Notes: generated from the letters alone by a model not told the origin. 64,000 nt of DNA from Omphalotus guepiniiformis (GCA_028554645.1 JAQOOI010000011.1:1-64000), one strand, 5' to 3'; shown: positions 35,649 through 48,360, numbered from the stretch's first letter. Translations and numbers: made by a program.

Positions 35649-36985
35649 TTACACAAAACTCATCTGTAAAACCCCCCTCCTAACAGCACACGTCCTCGGA
35701 AAAACCGTCTCAACCTCCACTCCCTCCTTCCCCATCTCCTTCTCCTTCCCCGGAACAACAATCAACACACTCCTCAACCCCCCAATACTCCTCACAACCT
35801 CCTCCAACTCACGATCCAATCGCTCAAAAACATACTCCCAAACCAACCCCCAATCCTCCTTCTCAACATCCAACTTCACAGTAAGCTCTTCCAAACTTTG
35901 AAGAGCATGCAGCGGGTGCAATTTCGATGGTGATGAAAGATAAACGTCGAGTCCACAAGAAATACTATTGAACCGAAGTTTCAGATTCGTTATTCCTGGA
36001 CAAGTCTCTGAGATGATATCGAATAGACAATGTTCTTCAAAACACCCAAGTCAGAAACACACCAGAGCGGAAAAACAAAGAAAACCTCACGATCTCGGGA
36101 TAAAACATCAATAGAAACACTCCTCAAAGTATCCCTACAACTTCTTTCCAACAAATCACCATACCCACGATTAAGAGAAAAATTCTTAACCTCCAATTCC
36201 CTCAACCTCCTAAAATCCATATCCATCAACCCACAAACACAAGGTAACATGCACCCAATCATCCAATCAGCCTGCGCACGATCATCCGACGATACAAGCT
36301 CCAATTTCCCTTCCCCTTTCCCTGTCCCTCCCACCTCCCGATAAACAACATCAATAACCTCAAACACCTCCCTCTCTCCAAAAGACACATGAATCCAATT
36401 CCTAAACGAAACTTTTCCCAACCGAGGAAGTTTAATCCTTCGATCAAGAAGAACAGAAGGTAATGAATGTCCAAGTCGAAACTCGCAAAACTCAAAACTC
36501 AAAACCTCCACCGAAGGATTCCTCCCAAGAATCTGAATAAACGGTTCCACATACGCCGCCCCACCACCACCACCACCACCACCATCAAACCGAAACCTCG
36601 AAACCTTCAATTCCCGAAGTTTCGGAAAGGTAAGACTCTCGAAAAACGGTTGACTATATCTCAACAACGCAACCGAATTATTAAAATCCAGCACAAGTCG
36701 AGTCAAAAACATATCAAGGTGTTGAATAGCCAATATGCTATTAAAAACACGTTCGACAGACATCGTATCGCTTGTCCTGGTCATACCAGAAAGAGTCGAT
36801 ACATGTCTTCCTTTACTGCAAGGAACGGAGATTGTTGAAAAGATTCGACGTCGAGCAGCATCGAGCCAATCATGGTTGAGGAGTGAACAAGTTTTGATAT
36901 CCGGTAAGGAAGTGTTTAGTTCGTCAAGTATTGCTTCGATCAATTCTTGGGGTAAATAACCCTGGGATGTCGGCCTCGTAGACAT
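35649..36985 (-). CDS. F-box-type protein with leucine-rich C-terminal region
   Basis: Two exons, 36985-36091 and 36034-35649 (minus), joined at a GTGAGG donor and TTTGAAG acceptor, give 426 residues from the ATG at 36985. The N-terminus YLPQELIEAILDELN..DIKTCSLLNHDWLDAARRRIF (shown in parts) is the F-box pattern seen in large basidiomycete families, which link substrates to SCF ubiquitin ligases through Skp1. The rest has irregular leucine-rich segments (LTFPKLRELKVSRF, NPSVEVLSFEF, LRELEVKNFSL). A run of nine glycines (CCACCA repeat at about 36553-36590) interrupts it. The frame is open further upstream without ATG. Substrate unknown; such genes expand and decay quickly in mushrooms. Confidence 0.8.
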
Positions 36986-37929
36986 TGATATTCTGATGAA
37001 GTTTGCCATTAGTATCCTCCAACTCTTCTCCGGACAAAATAAAGAGAGCGAGTCGGTCGGTATAAACACGCACCAGCTGTCTGTCAATATTTCAATGACG
37101 ACTTGGGGTCCGGGGCCCTAGGGACTGGACCGGGGGAAAATATCAAAAAAAAAAAAATCCCAAAAAAAACCTGAGCGGTACATAGCTCAACAATTAGTCC
37201 ATCATCTCCTCCAAAGAACTCATAATAGACGCACTTTTTAGTTATCTCCTCCCTTCCTTCCTATTATTCACCCAAGTATCCTCGCCAGGTCACGGAAAGA
37301 AAGGAAGCAAGGAAGGAAGCAAGGGGGGGTGTAGACAAAAACATGCCAATCGAACGTTTTTGCCATTTGAAAGCGTGCTGCGTGGCATCCATGCCATGCC
37401 ATTATCCGATCACATGCGAGGTCTGTGGACTAGGTACGCGCTGTAGATGGACGTACGGTCGCAAGATTTTGATCTGAGTTTCAACTTTTAGTACGTACGT
37501 GAGATGCGAGATTCCACCAACACAAACTTTCATCGTATCGTTGCAGCAAACTGGTGACAATATTCATCGTTCTTACGAATATATACCTCCGGTTTCCCAA
37601 TGGATTTCGGATTTCGGTGATAACATCCAGTAGCGACAATGACCTCTGTCAAAGTTTTCTATCTACGTCTTGCAGGGACGCAAAACACACCTCTAATTTC
37701 TAAAACCCAAAACCGAACCGAACCCATTGAGTTACGAGTAAGAGTAAGTGCTGTAGATAACAAAAACATATGCTCCAGTCAATGCTAGCGAATGGTCATG
37801 AGATACATACACATACTGTAAATACATACATACATACAACCGATAATCATCCTTCCACATCCAGTATGTAGCAGTACAATAACCAAAAAAACGTAATAGA
37901 TATGTATATGAACGTTGAAACGTTTTTTC
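36986..37929. other. Intergenic, A-rich runs and GGAAGCAA repeats, no gene seen
   Basis: Holds the F-box promoter at its left end. A 13-base A run (about 37145), GGAAG/CAAG repeats (37293-37327) and TACA repeats (37806-37840) were noticed; no coding signal. Confidence 0.4.
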
Positions 37930-40900
37930 CTAACGTCCAGCAACAACAACAACACTACCATCCCCATCCCTCACCTCCTCCTCACCATCACCATCCCCAC
38001 CATCCCCATCCCCATCAACCTTCCCCTCATCCTCATCCTCACCTCCACCTCCCCCAACGCCCCCAACACCGACCCCAACATCAAAAAACTCCCCATTAGG
38101 ATCAAACACACCCATCGTCCTTCTCCGTAAGGGTACTGGTATCGGAACTGTCGATCCATTCTCGTCGAGATCAACGTCAACATCACGTTCATCCCCACTA
38201 TCCCCAATATTTCTCCAAATATACCCTCCCTCATCCTCATCCTCATCTTCATCATCCTCTGAATCAGATACAGGTAGAAGAGGTGGCGTATCGTCACTTG
38301 TCTCCGTATCCGTCTCCGTATCATTCGTGAGTGCCGCAGGTGGTGTCAAAACATTCCTATGGGTGGAAATATTAGTTAAAGTTGAGTTCGTGTTCAACCT
38401 CCCCCTAACTCTCCCCTCCCTAACATCCAACCCCCTCAGTATCCCCCCAACCCCCCTCCCCTCCCTCTCATCCACCTCCCACTCCGCTATCCTCCTCCGT
38501 ACCCTCTCCCTCACCCTATCAACCTCCTCTCTCGCTCTCCTAAACTCATCCACATCCCCGCTCACATCCTCATCCTCACCCTCCAACCCCGAATTCGAAT
38601 TCGAATGCACCCCCATCTCCCCCCAAACACGCTCAAAAGCAACCCTCTCATCAGCCTGAGCCCTAACCAACCCCATACTCTCCCTCGTAATCTCACCCGC
38701 CTCTTCTCTAATCCTCTCATAAACCCCCTGTCGGATCCTCATAATCTCCATTAATTCTCTCAACGCATCTCCTTGCCCTTCCCCCTGCCTCTCTCCTTCC
38801 CCTTCCTCTTCCCTCTGGGTCTCCCTCGCCCTCGCCCTTGTCCTCGCAGTCGCGATCTCCCTCGTTGTTGGAACGACTTCGCCCACATCGTCCATCGTCC
38901 GCTCAACACTCACATACCCCTGCAAAACCTCAGCCCTCCTATGTAAAGCCTCAGCATCACGCATCATACCAACCAACCTCTCAATCTCAACCTGTTGCTC
39001 AACAACTAACCTTCTTTCAAGTGTTACTTGCGCCGCGAGATCACGAGCTTGAGCGTATAGATCTGTTTCTTGGGTTTGGGTTGGTTGTGTGTTATTAACA
39101 GATGTAACGGGTGTTTGGTCGGATGGGGATTGTGGTATCGGTGGTACCAGTGGTGGTGGGGTGCTCGTGCTCTCGTTGATGACTTCAGATCCGTTATCTC
39201 CAGCAACACCATCCAACTGACTCTCCTCCTCCTCCTCCCCCTCCTCCTCCTCCTCCTCCTCCGCTCCGACCCCACCAAACGCTGACGCTGACCCTGCCCT
39301 CGGTATAGGTACGGGTACGGGTACAGGTACAGGCACAGGTACCCCATCCATCGACTCCTGACTCGTAGAACCCTCATCCTCATCCCCATCCTCATCGAAA
39401 TCCACATCCTCCGGATCACCAATCGATTCCAACTCGGGTAACGTCGATTGATTCGAGGGAGTCGGAGACGTCGCAGGAGGCTCCGGCGGTGATTCTTCAG
39501 ATTGCGGAAGTTCCTCTACAACTGCAACCTCCTCCCTGGTACCATCCATCCATTCCCCGTCCTCAACCACCTGCTCAACACCACCCCTACCCTCATCATA
39601 ATCACCTCCGGATACCACACCCCCCAAATTCCCATTCCCATTCCCACCAACACCCGCCTCCGCACGCCCCCGCATACGCGCCACCAACTCCTCCCTCGTC
39701 TCCCTCTCCTCCCTCTCCCTCTCCTCCCTCTCCCTCTCCTCCCTCTCCCTCTCCTCCCTCTCCCTCTCCCTCTCCCTCTCCTCCCTCTCCCTCTCCTCCC
39801 TCTCCCCACCAGATACCTCCTCACCCAAAAACACCGGAAACCTATACCCCGGAACCGATACCACCGCATCTCCCCAGAACGTATATACATATCGTGGGTT
39901 TCCGTTTTCAGTTTCGTCTGTATCGCCATTGGTTCCTTCTTCTTCGTCGTCGTCGGCGTTAGCGTCTGCATCGGCCTCTAAAGTCTGGGGCAGGTTAGCA
40001 GACGCTGTTGCTGTTGCTGGTGGTGGTGGTGGTGTAGGCCGAAGTGTCGCATGACGTGGAAGAGCCGTTGACGCCATGCTCGTAACGCCCGCTCGTGGAG
40101 GTATCATCTCCGTCCCCGTCACCGTCGTCGTCGGATGCGTAGGATGCGTCAGAGGAGGGGTATACAAAAACCCTCGACTCGCTCGCCAATACTCTTCATC
40201 CATCAACCCACTTCCACTCCCACCCCCACCCCCACCCGCATCACTCCCACTCCCACTCCCACTCATCACACCAGATCCTCTCTCTGTTTCGCGTTGGAAT
40301 TGCCGCTGCCGTCGATCAAAACTCACTGATCCTGAATTTCCTTCACCTTCAAATATACTCGAAGCAGCTTTCGAACAAGGCCTATACCTCGTACCCAACG
40401 GTGAACCACTAAAATTCATCGCGGGGGTTAGTTCTCAGTTGACAACGTGATGAAACAAAACAGATCAGGGAGGAAAGGCGCATGGACTCACCAAACAGCA
40501 CATCCAATAGGTTCCCTCAAACACCCACAAGAAGTCTTCGTCCTAGCCCCCCTCGCCCTCGTCCTCGTCCTCGTACCCGTATGCGCCACACTTGAAAACG
40601 AGAAACGATTCCTCCACTCCCCTCCGCTCCCTCCTCCCGATGCCGATGCCAACCCCCCTCCATCAACCCCTTCCACTTCTTCCTCCGTCTCAGAAGGTAA
40701 AGCCAACACAACACCCTCAACAGCACTCGTCTTCGCAATCCACACACCACCACTCTGATTCCTACTTTCCCTTTCCCTTTCTCTTTCTCTTCCACTCCTC
40801 CTGCTCCTCCTCCTCCTCCTCCTTCTCTCAGATTCACCACGCCCACCCCTCAACCCCACACCCACCGACGCAGACGCCTCCTCAGTAGACTCCGACTCCG

Positions 40901-41960
40901 ACGAGCTAGGCGAGATATACACAGGTACCGAATTCGAAATATTAGCGAACGTTGTATGCGTGTACGAGCGAGACAACGGATGAGGATGTGGCGGGTAATA
41001 ACTAAAATTATAACCATAATTAGAATTCGAATTCCGGTTCGGCGTATTTCGATGATGGGTATGTCCAGGTCGAGGTCGAGGAGTAGCATTCATATGAAGT
41101 AAAGTTCCACCAAAGTGTCGAATCGGTTGTTTGCCTTTACGTCTTGACGTTGACGTTGATGGCGATGAGGTTGAAGCTGAAGGGTATAAAGGGAATAACG
41201 AAGGAATGAACCGTTCCACTTCCACTTCCGATTCCGATTCCGAAGCATCCTCAGCCTCCTCAGCCTCCTCCTCACAAGCACGACAAAACAACCTATACCG
41301 CACCCCCTCATCCTGCATCTGAACCTGAGGCGCAAAAGTACGCTCTGTAGTCCAAGAACCCAAACCCATACCCGCTGACCAAGGAGGAGGAGGTGCACCA
41401 TCTTCATCAAACAACGTATACCCACGCGACGCATTCACTCTCGTAATCGGTATACCACCTCCTCCACCCTCTCTTCCTACACCCCTCCTCATTTCATCAG
41501 TAGCATTCACCGTTCCCCTCCTCCCCGACCCCGACCCCGACCCCATCCCCATCCCAACAAGCCCACCCTCCGACCCCGCCCTCACATGCCCAAGCCCATG
41601 TCCATGCGAATGACTTCCCGCTCCCGTCCCCACACCCACACCCGCATTAGCCCCATGATCAATCCTCAACGCACCCCTCCGTCTCAAACGCGAAGTTTCT
41701 CCCGTCCTAACCAAATCAGAAAGAATAATCGAATCATCTGCGTCTGTAATCGATGCTGACGCCAAAGGCGGTGCGGGTGGTGTGGGTGTTGTTGTTATGG
41801 TTGACGATGACGATAATGATGGGGAGGATGAGGGGGAAGAGGAGGAGGAAGTCGCTGTTACGCCAGCCCCAGCGGAACTTTGCTCGGAATTAGGCGGAGG
41901 AGGGGTGGGTGTGTTGCTAGTACTAGCGCTCGATGATGAATGGTGGAATATAACTGGCAT
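37930..41960 (-). CDS. Large low-complexity protein with cysteine pairs and coiled coil
   Basis: Two exons, 41960-40492 and 40408-37930 (minus), joined by GTGAGT..TTTTAG in phase, give 1315 residues. The N-terminal half is Ser/Pro/Thr-rich but holds conserved-looking islands: ASRGYTLFDEDGAPPPPW, TTERTFAPQVQMQDEGVRYRLFCRAC, and around the exon junction SCGCLREPIGCAVCGSPLG, giving CxxC pairs that could bind zinc. The second exon contains YVYTFWGDAVVSVPGYRFP, an Arg/Glu coiled coil encoded by a CTCCCT hexamer array (39690-39806), long acidic stretches and a second helical region (about 38500-39060). No signal peptide. I think it is an Agaricomycete-specific uncharacterised protein; function unknown. 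Additional introns in the repetitive part cannot be excluded. Confidence 0.75.
39690..39806 (+). repeat. CTCCCT hexamer microsatellite inside the gene
   Basis: Near-perfect (CTCCCTCTC)n tract; on the coding minus strand it encodes an ER/EE-rich helix. Length changes would add or remove two residues per unit without a frameshift. Confidence 0.85.
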
Positions 41961-42992
41961 AATTGGAAGTGAATAGGAATTATATCGTGTCTCTTTCGGT
42001 TTTTGCGTTCGTCCCCTGGTAAACTATGTTATGAGTGTAGACCGGTAACAAACTGAGGCAACTGACCTCCGTAAATAGTTTGCTTTGGTTTGAATTTCGT
42101 GAAAATAGACTCGGTCTTCGAGCTTCGAGTGGCGACAGGGACAAGAAGAATTTCGTTCGTTGTTCGTTCCTTTGTTCGGTCGGTCGGTCGTTCTCGAAGT
42201 TTAGTCAAAACCCCAGGCAGGGGTCAGAAGAAAGGAATTCGATGGGTTGGGTTTTGTTTATGTATATCGATATCGCCCTTGACCTTGAGATTCAAAGTTC
42301 TTTCGTAGATATCTCGGGAGTCGATGAATAGGAATATCAATAGGAATAGGTTTCGTTTTCGTCTTCGTTGTTGTCAGAAATTTCGATTCCGTATGCTGCG
42401 GTTCGCAGCCGTTCGCTGAGATACGAAAAGCCAAAGCTACACAATCGAAATCAATCAACGCAACGTAGGCAGAGAAAGATGCCATCCTCATACTCACCTG
42501 GGTAGTCGTGGTCGCGAATAAACAACCCTCAAGCTCCTCTGCTCCTTTGTTCTCCGTCCCTCCACCTTCTCGTTCTCGAATCTCGCAGAACACAACCAAA
42601 CAAGCAAACAACCAAATGACCAAACAACCAACCAAGCAATTTACCCTTCTTTGCAGATATCTTTTTCCTTATCCTTCACGTCTCCCCGCTCAATCAGATA
42701 AAGAAAACACAAAGGTTCAGTTTCGCAGTTTCGCAGTAACGCACGCACGGAAACAACGAGGGCCACGGTCCTAAGTACGGAATGCTGTGTCTGTATAACG
42801 TCTGTATAGCACATTACATAACATAGCTCCGAACATCCAGCCTTGCCCAGACCCGCCGTAGGCCAATGGGCTTCAGAGGATTTGTCGCTGATCAGATATG
42901 ATGATGAGATGAGATGAGATTGCTTCCGTCAATATGAATGGATGGATCCAGAATGAGGAGATAAGGGCAGTGTACGAATGAGGTGTGACATC
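41961..42992. other. Intergenic, promoter region, no gene seen
   Basis: Contains a GGTCGGTCGGTCG tract near 42178 and CT/TTCG-rich DNA, likely 5' leader and promoter of the large protein gene to the left. Confidence 0.4.
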
Positions 42993-43083
42993 GGTCCAGT
43001 AGTGTAGCGGTTATCACACGGGATTCTGATAGGTATCTAGTACTAAGATTTCCCGTGACCCAGGTTCGATTCCTGGCTGGACC
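42993..43083 (+). tRNA. tRNA-Gln (anticodon CTG) with a 20-base intron
   Basis: GGTCCAG at the 5' end pairs perfectly with CTGGACC at the 3' end. The A box (TAGTGTAGCGG) and B box (GGTTCGATTCC) are canonical. The anticodon stem CGGGA/TCCCG encloses TTCTGA..T with anticodon CTG at 43026-43028; the intron occupies 43030-43049, at the standard place after base 37. The discriminator base is T43084. Decodes CAG glutamine codons. It lies 120 bases from the 3' end of the kinase pseudogene. Confidence 0.93.
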
Positions 43084-43202
43084 TTCTGTCTTGGTTTTCA
43101 TGTTTTCATTTTTTCCGGGGTGTACTCATTAATCATTATTGGCTGGATAACTTGAATTCTAAGTACAGCAGCATTGTACATATTTGCTATAACATTTGCA
43201 AC

Positions 43203-45245
43203 TGAACATTATAATACATAGAAAGACAAAAACTGTGAAATATCATCAGCTCGAGGCCTTTTTGAAGGTACGTATTCCCAGCAACGTTGTATAGGATCCC
43301 AAAAGTCAAGCAATCGCGAAAAGGAGGACTCGGAATCTCCGAGCTCGAGCTCTATAGGTATCGTTGGTATCGTTGGTCTTCGAGCTTGAAGCACTTCAGC
43401 TACGACAGTTATATTGTATTTGACCTCGGGGAAGAAGGGAGGTTTACCAGTAAATATCTACGATGTGAGATGTGAGTAAGTATTAATATATCAACCATAG
43501 CGATAGCGAAGAAACTACAAGTAAGCAGTAAAAAAAAAGTACCTCCACCGCTGTGCATCCGAAAGCATAGATATCCCGAGCTGGACTCGGAAGTGATGAT
43601 AGTGATATTTCATCACATAAAGACCCGGGGTTGGAATACTTAGAGTAATTCTGGCGCTAACCAGCGAGTGCACCCTCTGAGACTCGGAGGAGATGAAGCA
43701 AATGGCATCGCTAAAGCTAAAGAATCGAGATGATTCAGTGACTAAAGGCTAAAGCCAGACCGAAATCAGCTACGCAGCATCGTACATAAGTCATCAGTGA
43801 TGAGGATGTTAGCCTCTCCTCTCCAGATATCCTACATAAGAAAAAAATCAATTCATTCAGTAAGAATCAAGGCAAGGGGTATTACATTCGATGGTTCATA
43901 CCGCGAAGCCCCCCGCCCGCCACCAACAGCACCAACGCTCTCTCGGGATACATCTTGAACATAGAACGAAGAGGCGGAAGTACCCCTAACATTTTTGAAA
44001 GAATTCGAAGACACTGTAAGCAGCGTCTTCGATACGGGGATACATACGCTTCCTAGAACAACTTCATCGGTCAGTGTTACGTGAGATAAGGTAGGGCTCA
44101 TGGACGATTCGCGCGCGTCACATGATATTCTGTGACAATTTCAAGAAAATTGAATGGCACTCTCATTTCGTCAAAATTGAGAAAATTAATTCCAAGGACT
44201 TGTTGTCTGAGAGTATGAGACCAACTCCTTGGAATTAATTTTTGTGAATTTGACTAGATGCGAGTGCCATTAACGATATACCTCTGCAAAGACGTGGGAA
44301 TTCAGTCAAAAACGTGACAAAATCTGTCATTTTTGAGTGAGGGTCACACGTAGTCACAGTGGCTGTGAAGAGCGAATCGTCCATGACCCCTACCTTAGCT
44401 GAGGCTGTTCAGCGTGTTCACCACTAGTAGGGCGGCGCTAATCAAGGCACCAGGGCAGACATTATGCATCGGCATCTGCATCACGGCGCGCTTAAAACCG
44501 AATGTAATCGCATCAAGTACCCTCCCTGTCTTCGTCTATGTAGTCTGGTCTGGCATGGATGAGCAACCCGCCTGCCGCGGAATTCAAGTTAAGGAGAACT
44601 TCATGATAATTGATATGGACGAACGCGTGAACGACCGCCCGCATTGCCTCAAGGCTCAGGCGATGGAATAGTACCGACGTGCCGTACATCGCTGCTGGAA
44701 AGAGGAAGCTTAGCACAGCGATCTAAGAAATCGATTCCAAGGGAGCTGATGAAGGAAGAAGGACGGTCGAAGTACAAAGGACAAGGGACAAGGAGAGGAC
44801 GACTGCAGGGCCTATATAGTATGACAGGTCATCATATATTGGGTGGCCTGGAGGATTAGTAAGACCTAGGCTTCACCTGTACAATCAAAGCCAGATCTAC
44901 TCCGTGTTCCCACTGCCCTATACGATTAACACATAACAGAACCATCACCGCAGAGAAGGCGAAACTTTAGAAGACCCCGAAGATCCAATGACTCGGAGGC
45001 GCTTGAGACGGAAAAGGATAGTAGCGGAAGGTAGCGAATAGCTAGTTGCGACTGAGGCCTGAGGCCTGAGGACGGGTACAAGAAACGCTCGGTTTATACT
45101 TCCATCCATACACCTCGGCGTGTTCCAGACAGATGAAAAATGCGCGCAATGACGAATGACTCGGACAGCGTGAGCTAGGGAATGTTTTCAAGTCATTGAG
45201 AATGCGAGAAGTTGTTATTGTTATTGTATTCTTTGAAGATGCTGC
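43203..45245 (-). pseudogene. Truncated inverted copy of the 54.4-58.1 kb kinase region
   Basis: Read on the minus strand it matches, in order, the module upstream of the kinase (45245-44490), a piece near kinase exon 1 (44460-44400), exon 5 with the VSRES-GAVGGG glycine loop (44070-43905) and exons 9-10 (about 43800-43209) ending SKRPRADDISQFLSFYVL. Exons 2-4 and 6-8, with the catalytic lysine and HGDIRGAN loop, are missing. The DFG region is interrupted by many small insertions (2-8 bases) that repeat neighbouring bases. A 311 bp MITE lies where exons 2-4 should be. It cannot encode an active kinase. Confidence 0.85.
44087..44397. mobile_element. 311 bp MITE with nested palindrome
   Basis: Outer terminal inverted repeats of 26 bases with one mismatch (TAAGGTAGGG-TCATGGACGATTCGC) bound the element. 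Inside, 44153-44271 is itself an imperfect palindrome starting AATGGCACTC and containing AATTAATTCCAAGG on both arms. No coding capacity. It lies inside the truncated kinase copy and is absent from the intact kinase gene, which supports insertion after the duplication. Confidence 0.7.
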
Positions 45246-45938
45246 CAAATCCCTAGCCGCGGTTTCGCATGAAGACTCCGAAGAGAAAACGGGGCGAAGG
45301 TGGGAAAGGTGTACCTGAGTCAGATGACAGGTCTCTAGCCTTATGTGACTCGTCCCAATGACTGAAGACCCACTTGCTTCGAACGACCACCCCACGGTAC
45401 CTATGTATACGGTTTTGGTGCTACTATACACACACCTTCCACATCCAGAGTCGAAACAGCCTCGTTGCGAGAGCAATTCTCACGACCCCGTTGGAGTCCC
45501 CTGTATACACTGTCAGAACAAAATCGTTCTGCGCTCTGGATACTGGATTCACTTTGAATTCGCCTTCAACTTCATCACGACTCCGATCGTCAATATCCTC
45601 GATTTCATTTATTCATGTTTCATAGTCAACATTGGCAAAAAAAAAAAATCCCTTCAAGCTTGACATCCCTGTCTTCTCAATCCCACGCATCTTTGAACTT
45701 CCGACGCTCAACAGCTTTTTCCGACGGGGATTTGCCACGTGCATGCATATTCTTACCCCCCAGTGACGCGTTGACGGCACTGCACTGTCTGCGCGCTGGG
45801 GGGGGGTGCGAGAGTACCACGGACTACAAAAAGGCCAGCAAAGATGACTCCTAACCAAAAAGGCGTCGTACGATACGATACATTCATTCACCCCTCTTTG
45901 TCTTCCCTACTCGACACATACCCTGATACCTGTTCACA
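45246..45938. other. Intergenic, no gene seen
   Basis: Includes a 12-base A run at 45639-45650 and a G run near 45800; acts as promoter region of the TVP38-family gene. No coding signal. Confidence 0.4.
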
Positions 45939-47353
45939 ATGTCCTACGAAGCTCACCCACTCTCGAATCCGAATCCGAATCCGAATCATTATACTCAGGC
46001 TGCACCCGGCTACCCAATGGATAATGGGTATATGGCTGTTCCAAGTCCTTACTATCCTGGGCCTCAGAATACGATGAAGAACTCGAATTCGAGTGTAGTG
46101 GTTCAAGCTGAAGAAGTTCCGGTTCCCAGGAGATTCGCGCGTACGCCCAGCCCAACACCGAGCGAGATAGAAGCGTTGCAGGGATCAAGTTTCTTCAGTG
46201 TGAAGTCGTTGAGTATGCGAGAAAAGATTAGTGAGTTGCCCATACAAATTTGTCGTGGGGGTGGCTATCTTGCTTACATTTGCCTTGGGGTTTTAACTCT
46301 CTACCCTAGCTTACCTCATTGTTGGCGGAATCGTGATAGCGCTGGTGGTTACTTTTGTCGTGTTTCATGATAAGATCGTGAATGGGATAAGTCCAGCTGC
46401 TGAGTGGTTACGAGAGTACGTGGACGGCTCAATTCCTCTGTTTTGAACAATCGACTAACTTCAAGTTGGGTTACTTCTAGTCGACCAGCAGGTTGGCTAG
46501 TCCCCGTCGCAATTCTATTCATCCTATCATTTCCACCAGTCAGTCTTTGTCCCCGGCGCGATATCTTACTACATATCTCCTGACAAGTTATCTTTCCTTT
46601 CCTTTCGCGCGCAGCTATTCGGCCACGAGATAATTGCTTTACTTGTTGGTGTAGTTTGGGGTTTGTGGGAAGGCTTTGGAATAGTCGTTTTGGGTACTTT
46701 ATTGGGCGAAAGTGCGAATTTTTTGTGAGTCCCAAGAAGTTATTCATCTTTTGGAGTGGTTTTGTCATGTTGACTTACTACATTACACTATTTAGCGTGT
46801 TCAAGTACTTTTGCTCGGCGCGTGGTTCTAAGGAAGAAAAGAAAAGTATTATGTATGCTTGTCTCGCGAAGGTTGTTCGTGAGGGTGGTCTTAAAGTTGC
46901 CGTTATCGTAAGGTATTCGCTTATACCTCCCCATCGTAAGCATCCAAACCCTCCCCGTATTCTTCAATAACTCAAAAACTTATGCGATGCAATGTTCCTT
47001 ACTAGTTACGACCGCCATATTTTCCACAATCGGAATGAGCTTTTGGACATTTCTTCTAGCAGCCATACTCGCCTTACCCAAACAACTAGTAACTGTTTAT
47101 CTCGGGACGATCTTTGAGCAGTCTGCTGATGGAAGTACGAAATCGAATAAGATTGTTTCGATTGTTGTTAGTGTTGGTGGAGGGGTTGTTACTTATGTTG
47201 CGTTTAAGTATATTATGTCGTTGATGCAGAAGGCGAAGCCGGAGGTGGTTTATGAGAGGAGGAAGGCTCGTGAGTTGTTTTTTCGTTGGTGGTAACGTTC
47301 AGTGGGGTGCTTACTTTGGATTTGTCTTGATAGTGAGGTTGCCTCGAGTATGA
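45939..47353 (+). CDS. TVP38/TMEM64-family (VTT domain) membrane protein
   Basis: Family members sit in Golgi/ER membranes; yeast Tvp38 is a Golgi vesicle protein and VTT relatives act as lipid scramblases. Exons 45939-46230, 46310-46415, 46481-46538, 46615-46724, 46796-46935, 47006-47269 and probably 47334-47353 give 329 residues; if the last intron is not removed the frame ends at 47295 (331 residues). After a ~100-residue polar N-terminus (Asn-Pro repeats, RTPSPTPSE) come membrane segments YLIVGGIVIALVVTFVVF, WLVPVAILFILSFPPLFGH and IIALLVGVVWGLWEGFGIV, then the family's GES-ANF, VRYSLIPPH and FSTIGMSFWTFLLAAIL stretches. Complete and likely functional. Confidence 0.9.
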
Positions 47354-48360
47354 TATAGATGGACAGTAGAATACAGCGTTAGATAGGTTGTTAATCAGAG
47401 TCAAGCGATAGAAGTTCTTTTTTCGCCATATGAAGTGGATTCGGCGGCCATCGGCGATCATAAGCTCAAAACGCCCGCTCCGCCCGTTGGCGCGCGTCGG
47501 TCACTGTGCGGTCTTTCTCTCGAATTGGAGTCAGACGTCAAGATCGTTCAACCAAAATCACGCTGGCTACTTCCAAGGAGTCCTAGAGTACTACTTGAGT
47601 CTACTTGAGTGCGTTCATTCTCAAGGTTTGGAAGTTGACGTTGGTGGCTTTAGAACTTAGAAGCCGAGCACAGCGAACAGCTTCGCGTCAGTAATCAGTA
47701 TATGCGTGCGTGCGTGCGTAATTACGACGCCTTCGATGGGGTCCCGGTTAACGCGACGATTGATGAAAGACCATAACTTGCATGATCTTTTGGAACATCG
47801 AACCCCTAAGAATTGTACTTGAATAGCACAATAGAGCACAAACCGCTCCCGCTTCTGCTCCGCAACTTCAGCGGCACCCGAGGCAACCGAAGCAACCGAA
47901 GCAACCGAGACCTGTCTTGTGTCTGTCTGGGTCTGTGCGCCACCGAAGCGAAGCGAAGCTGCTCGAACCGTGTACTGCTAGTAGAGTAACACAGATCTAG
48001 AATCCTATTGTCTCCTATTCTCTGCTGCCAGAGACGTTAGCATGATACGTACCGTACCTTCTATGGTCTGCTGTACATGTATGCTGTGTACTGTGATGTA
48101 CTGTGATGAATGCAGAATACGTGTACATATAGAATCGATATCTTATTGAATATTGAATATAAGTATGTAGATCATAACCGACCGATGTCCTTGGGAGGAT
48201 GCAAAAAGAATCTGATCCACCGAATATACACACATCCCCATCCCCATCCCATCCCTGCAAAACAAAAACAAAAGTAGTAGAAAGAGATTCCAAGGGCCCT
48301 GGGGGGCGAAACTCTACAAAACCCAACCAAACACCGAACCTCCAGTCAAAGTCAAACGGG
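47354..48360. other. Intergenic, GTGC and CGAAG microrepeats, no gene seen
   Basis: Between the convergent TVP38 and tyrosinase genes. Contains (gtgc)n at 47704-47718 and repeated AAGCAACCGA at 47886-47911. No gene recognised. Confidence 0.4.

Noticed and set aside
39516..39981. Long overlapping open frames on both strands (Pro/Ser-, Leu/Pro- and Arg/Gly-rich)
   Set aside because: They are readings of the CTCCCT microsatellite and GC-rich codons of the large minus-strand gene in other frames.
45042..45476. Minus-strand frame of 144 codons upstream of the truncated kinase
   Set aside because: Its counterpart in the intact arm (54.4-54.6 kb) is not open in the same frame, so it is probably chance.
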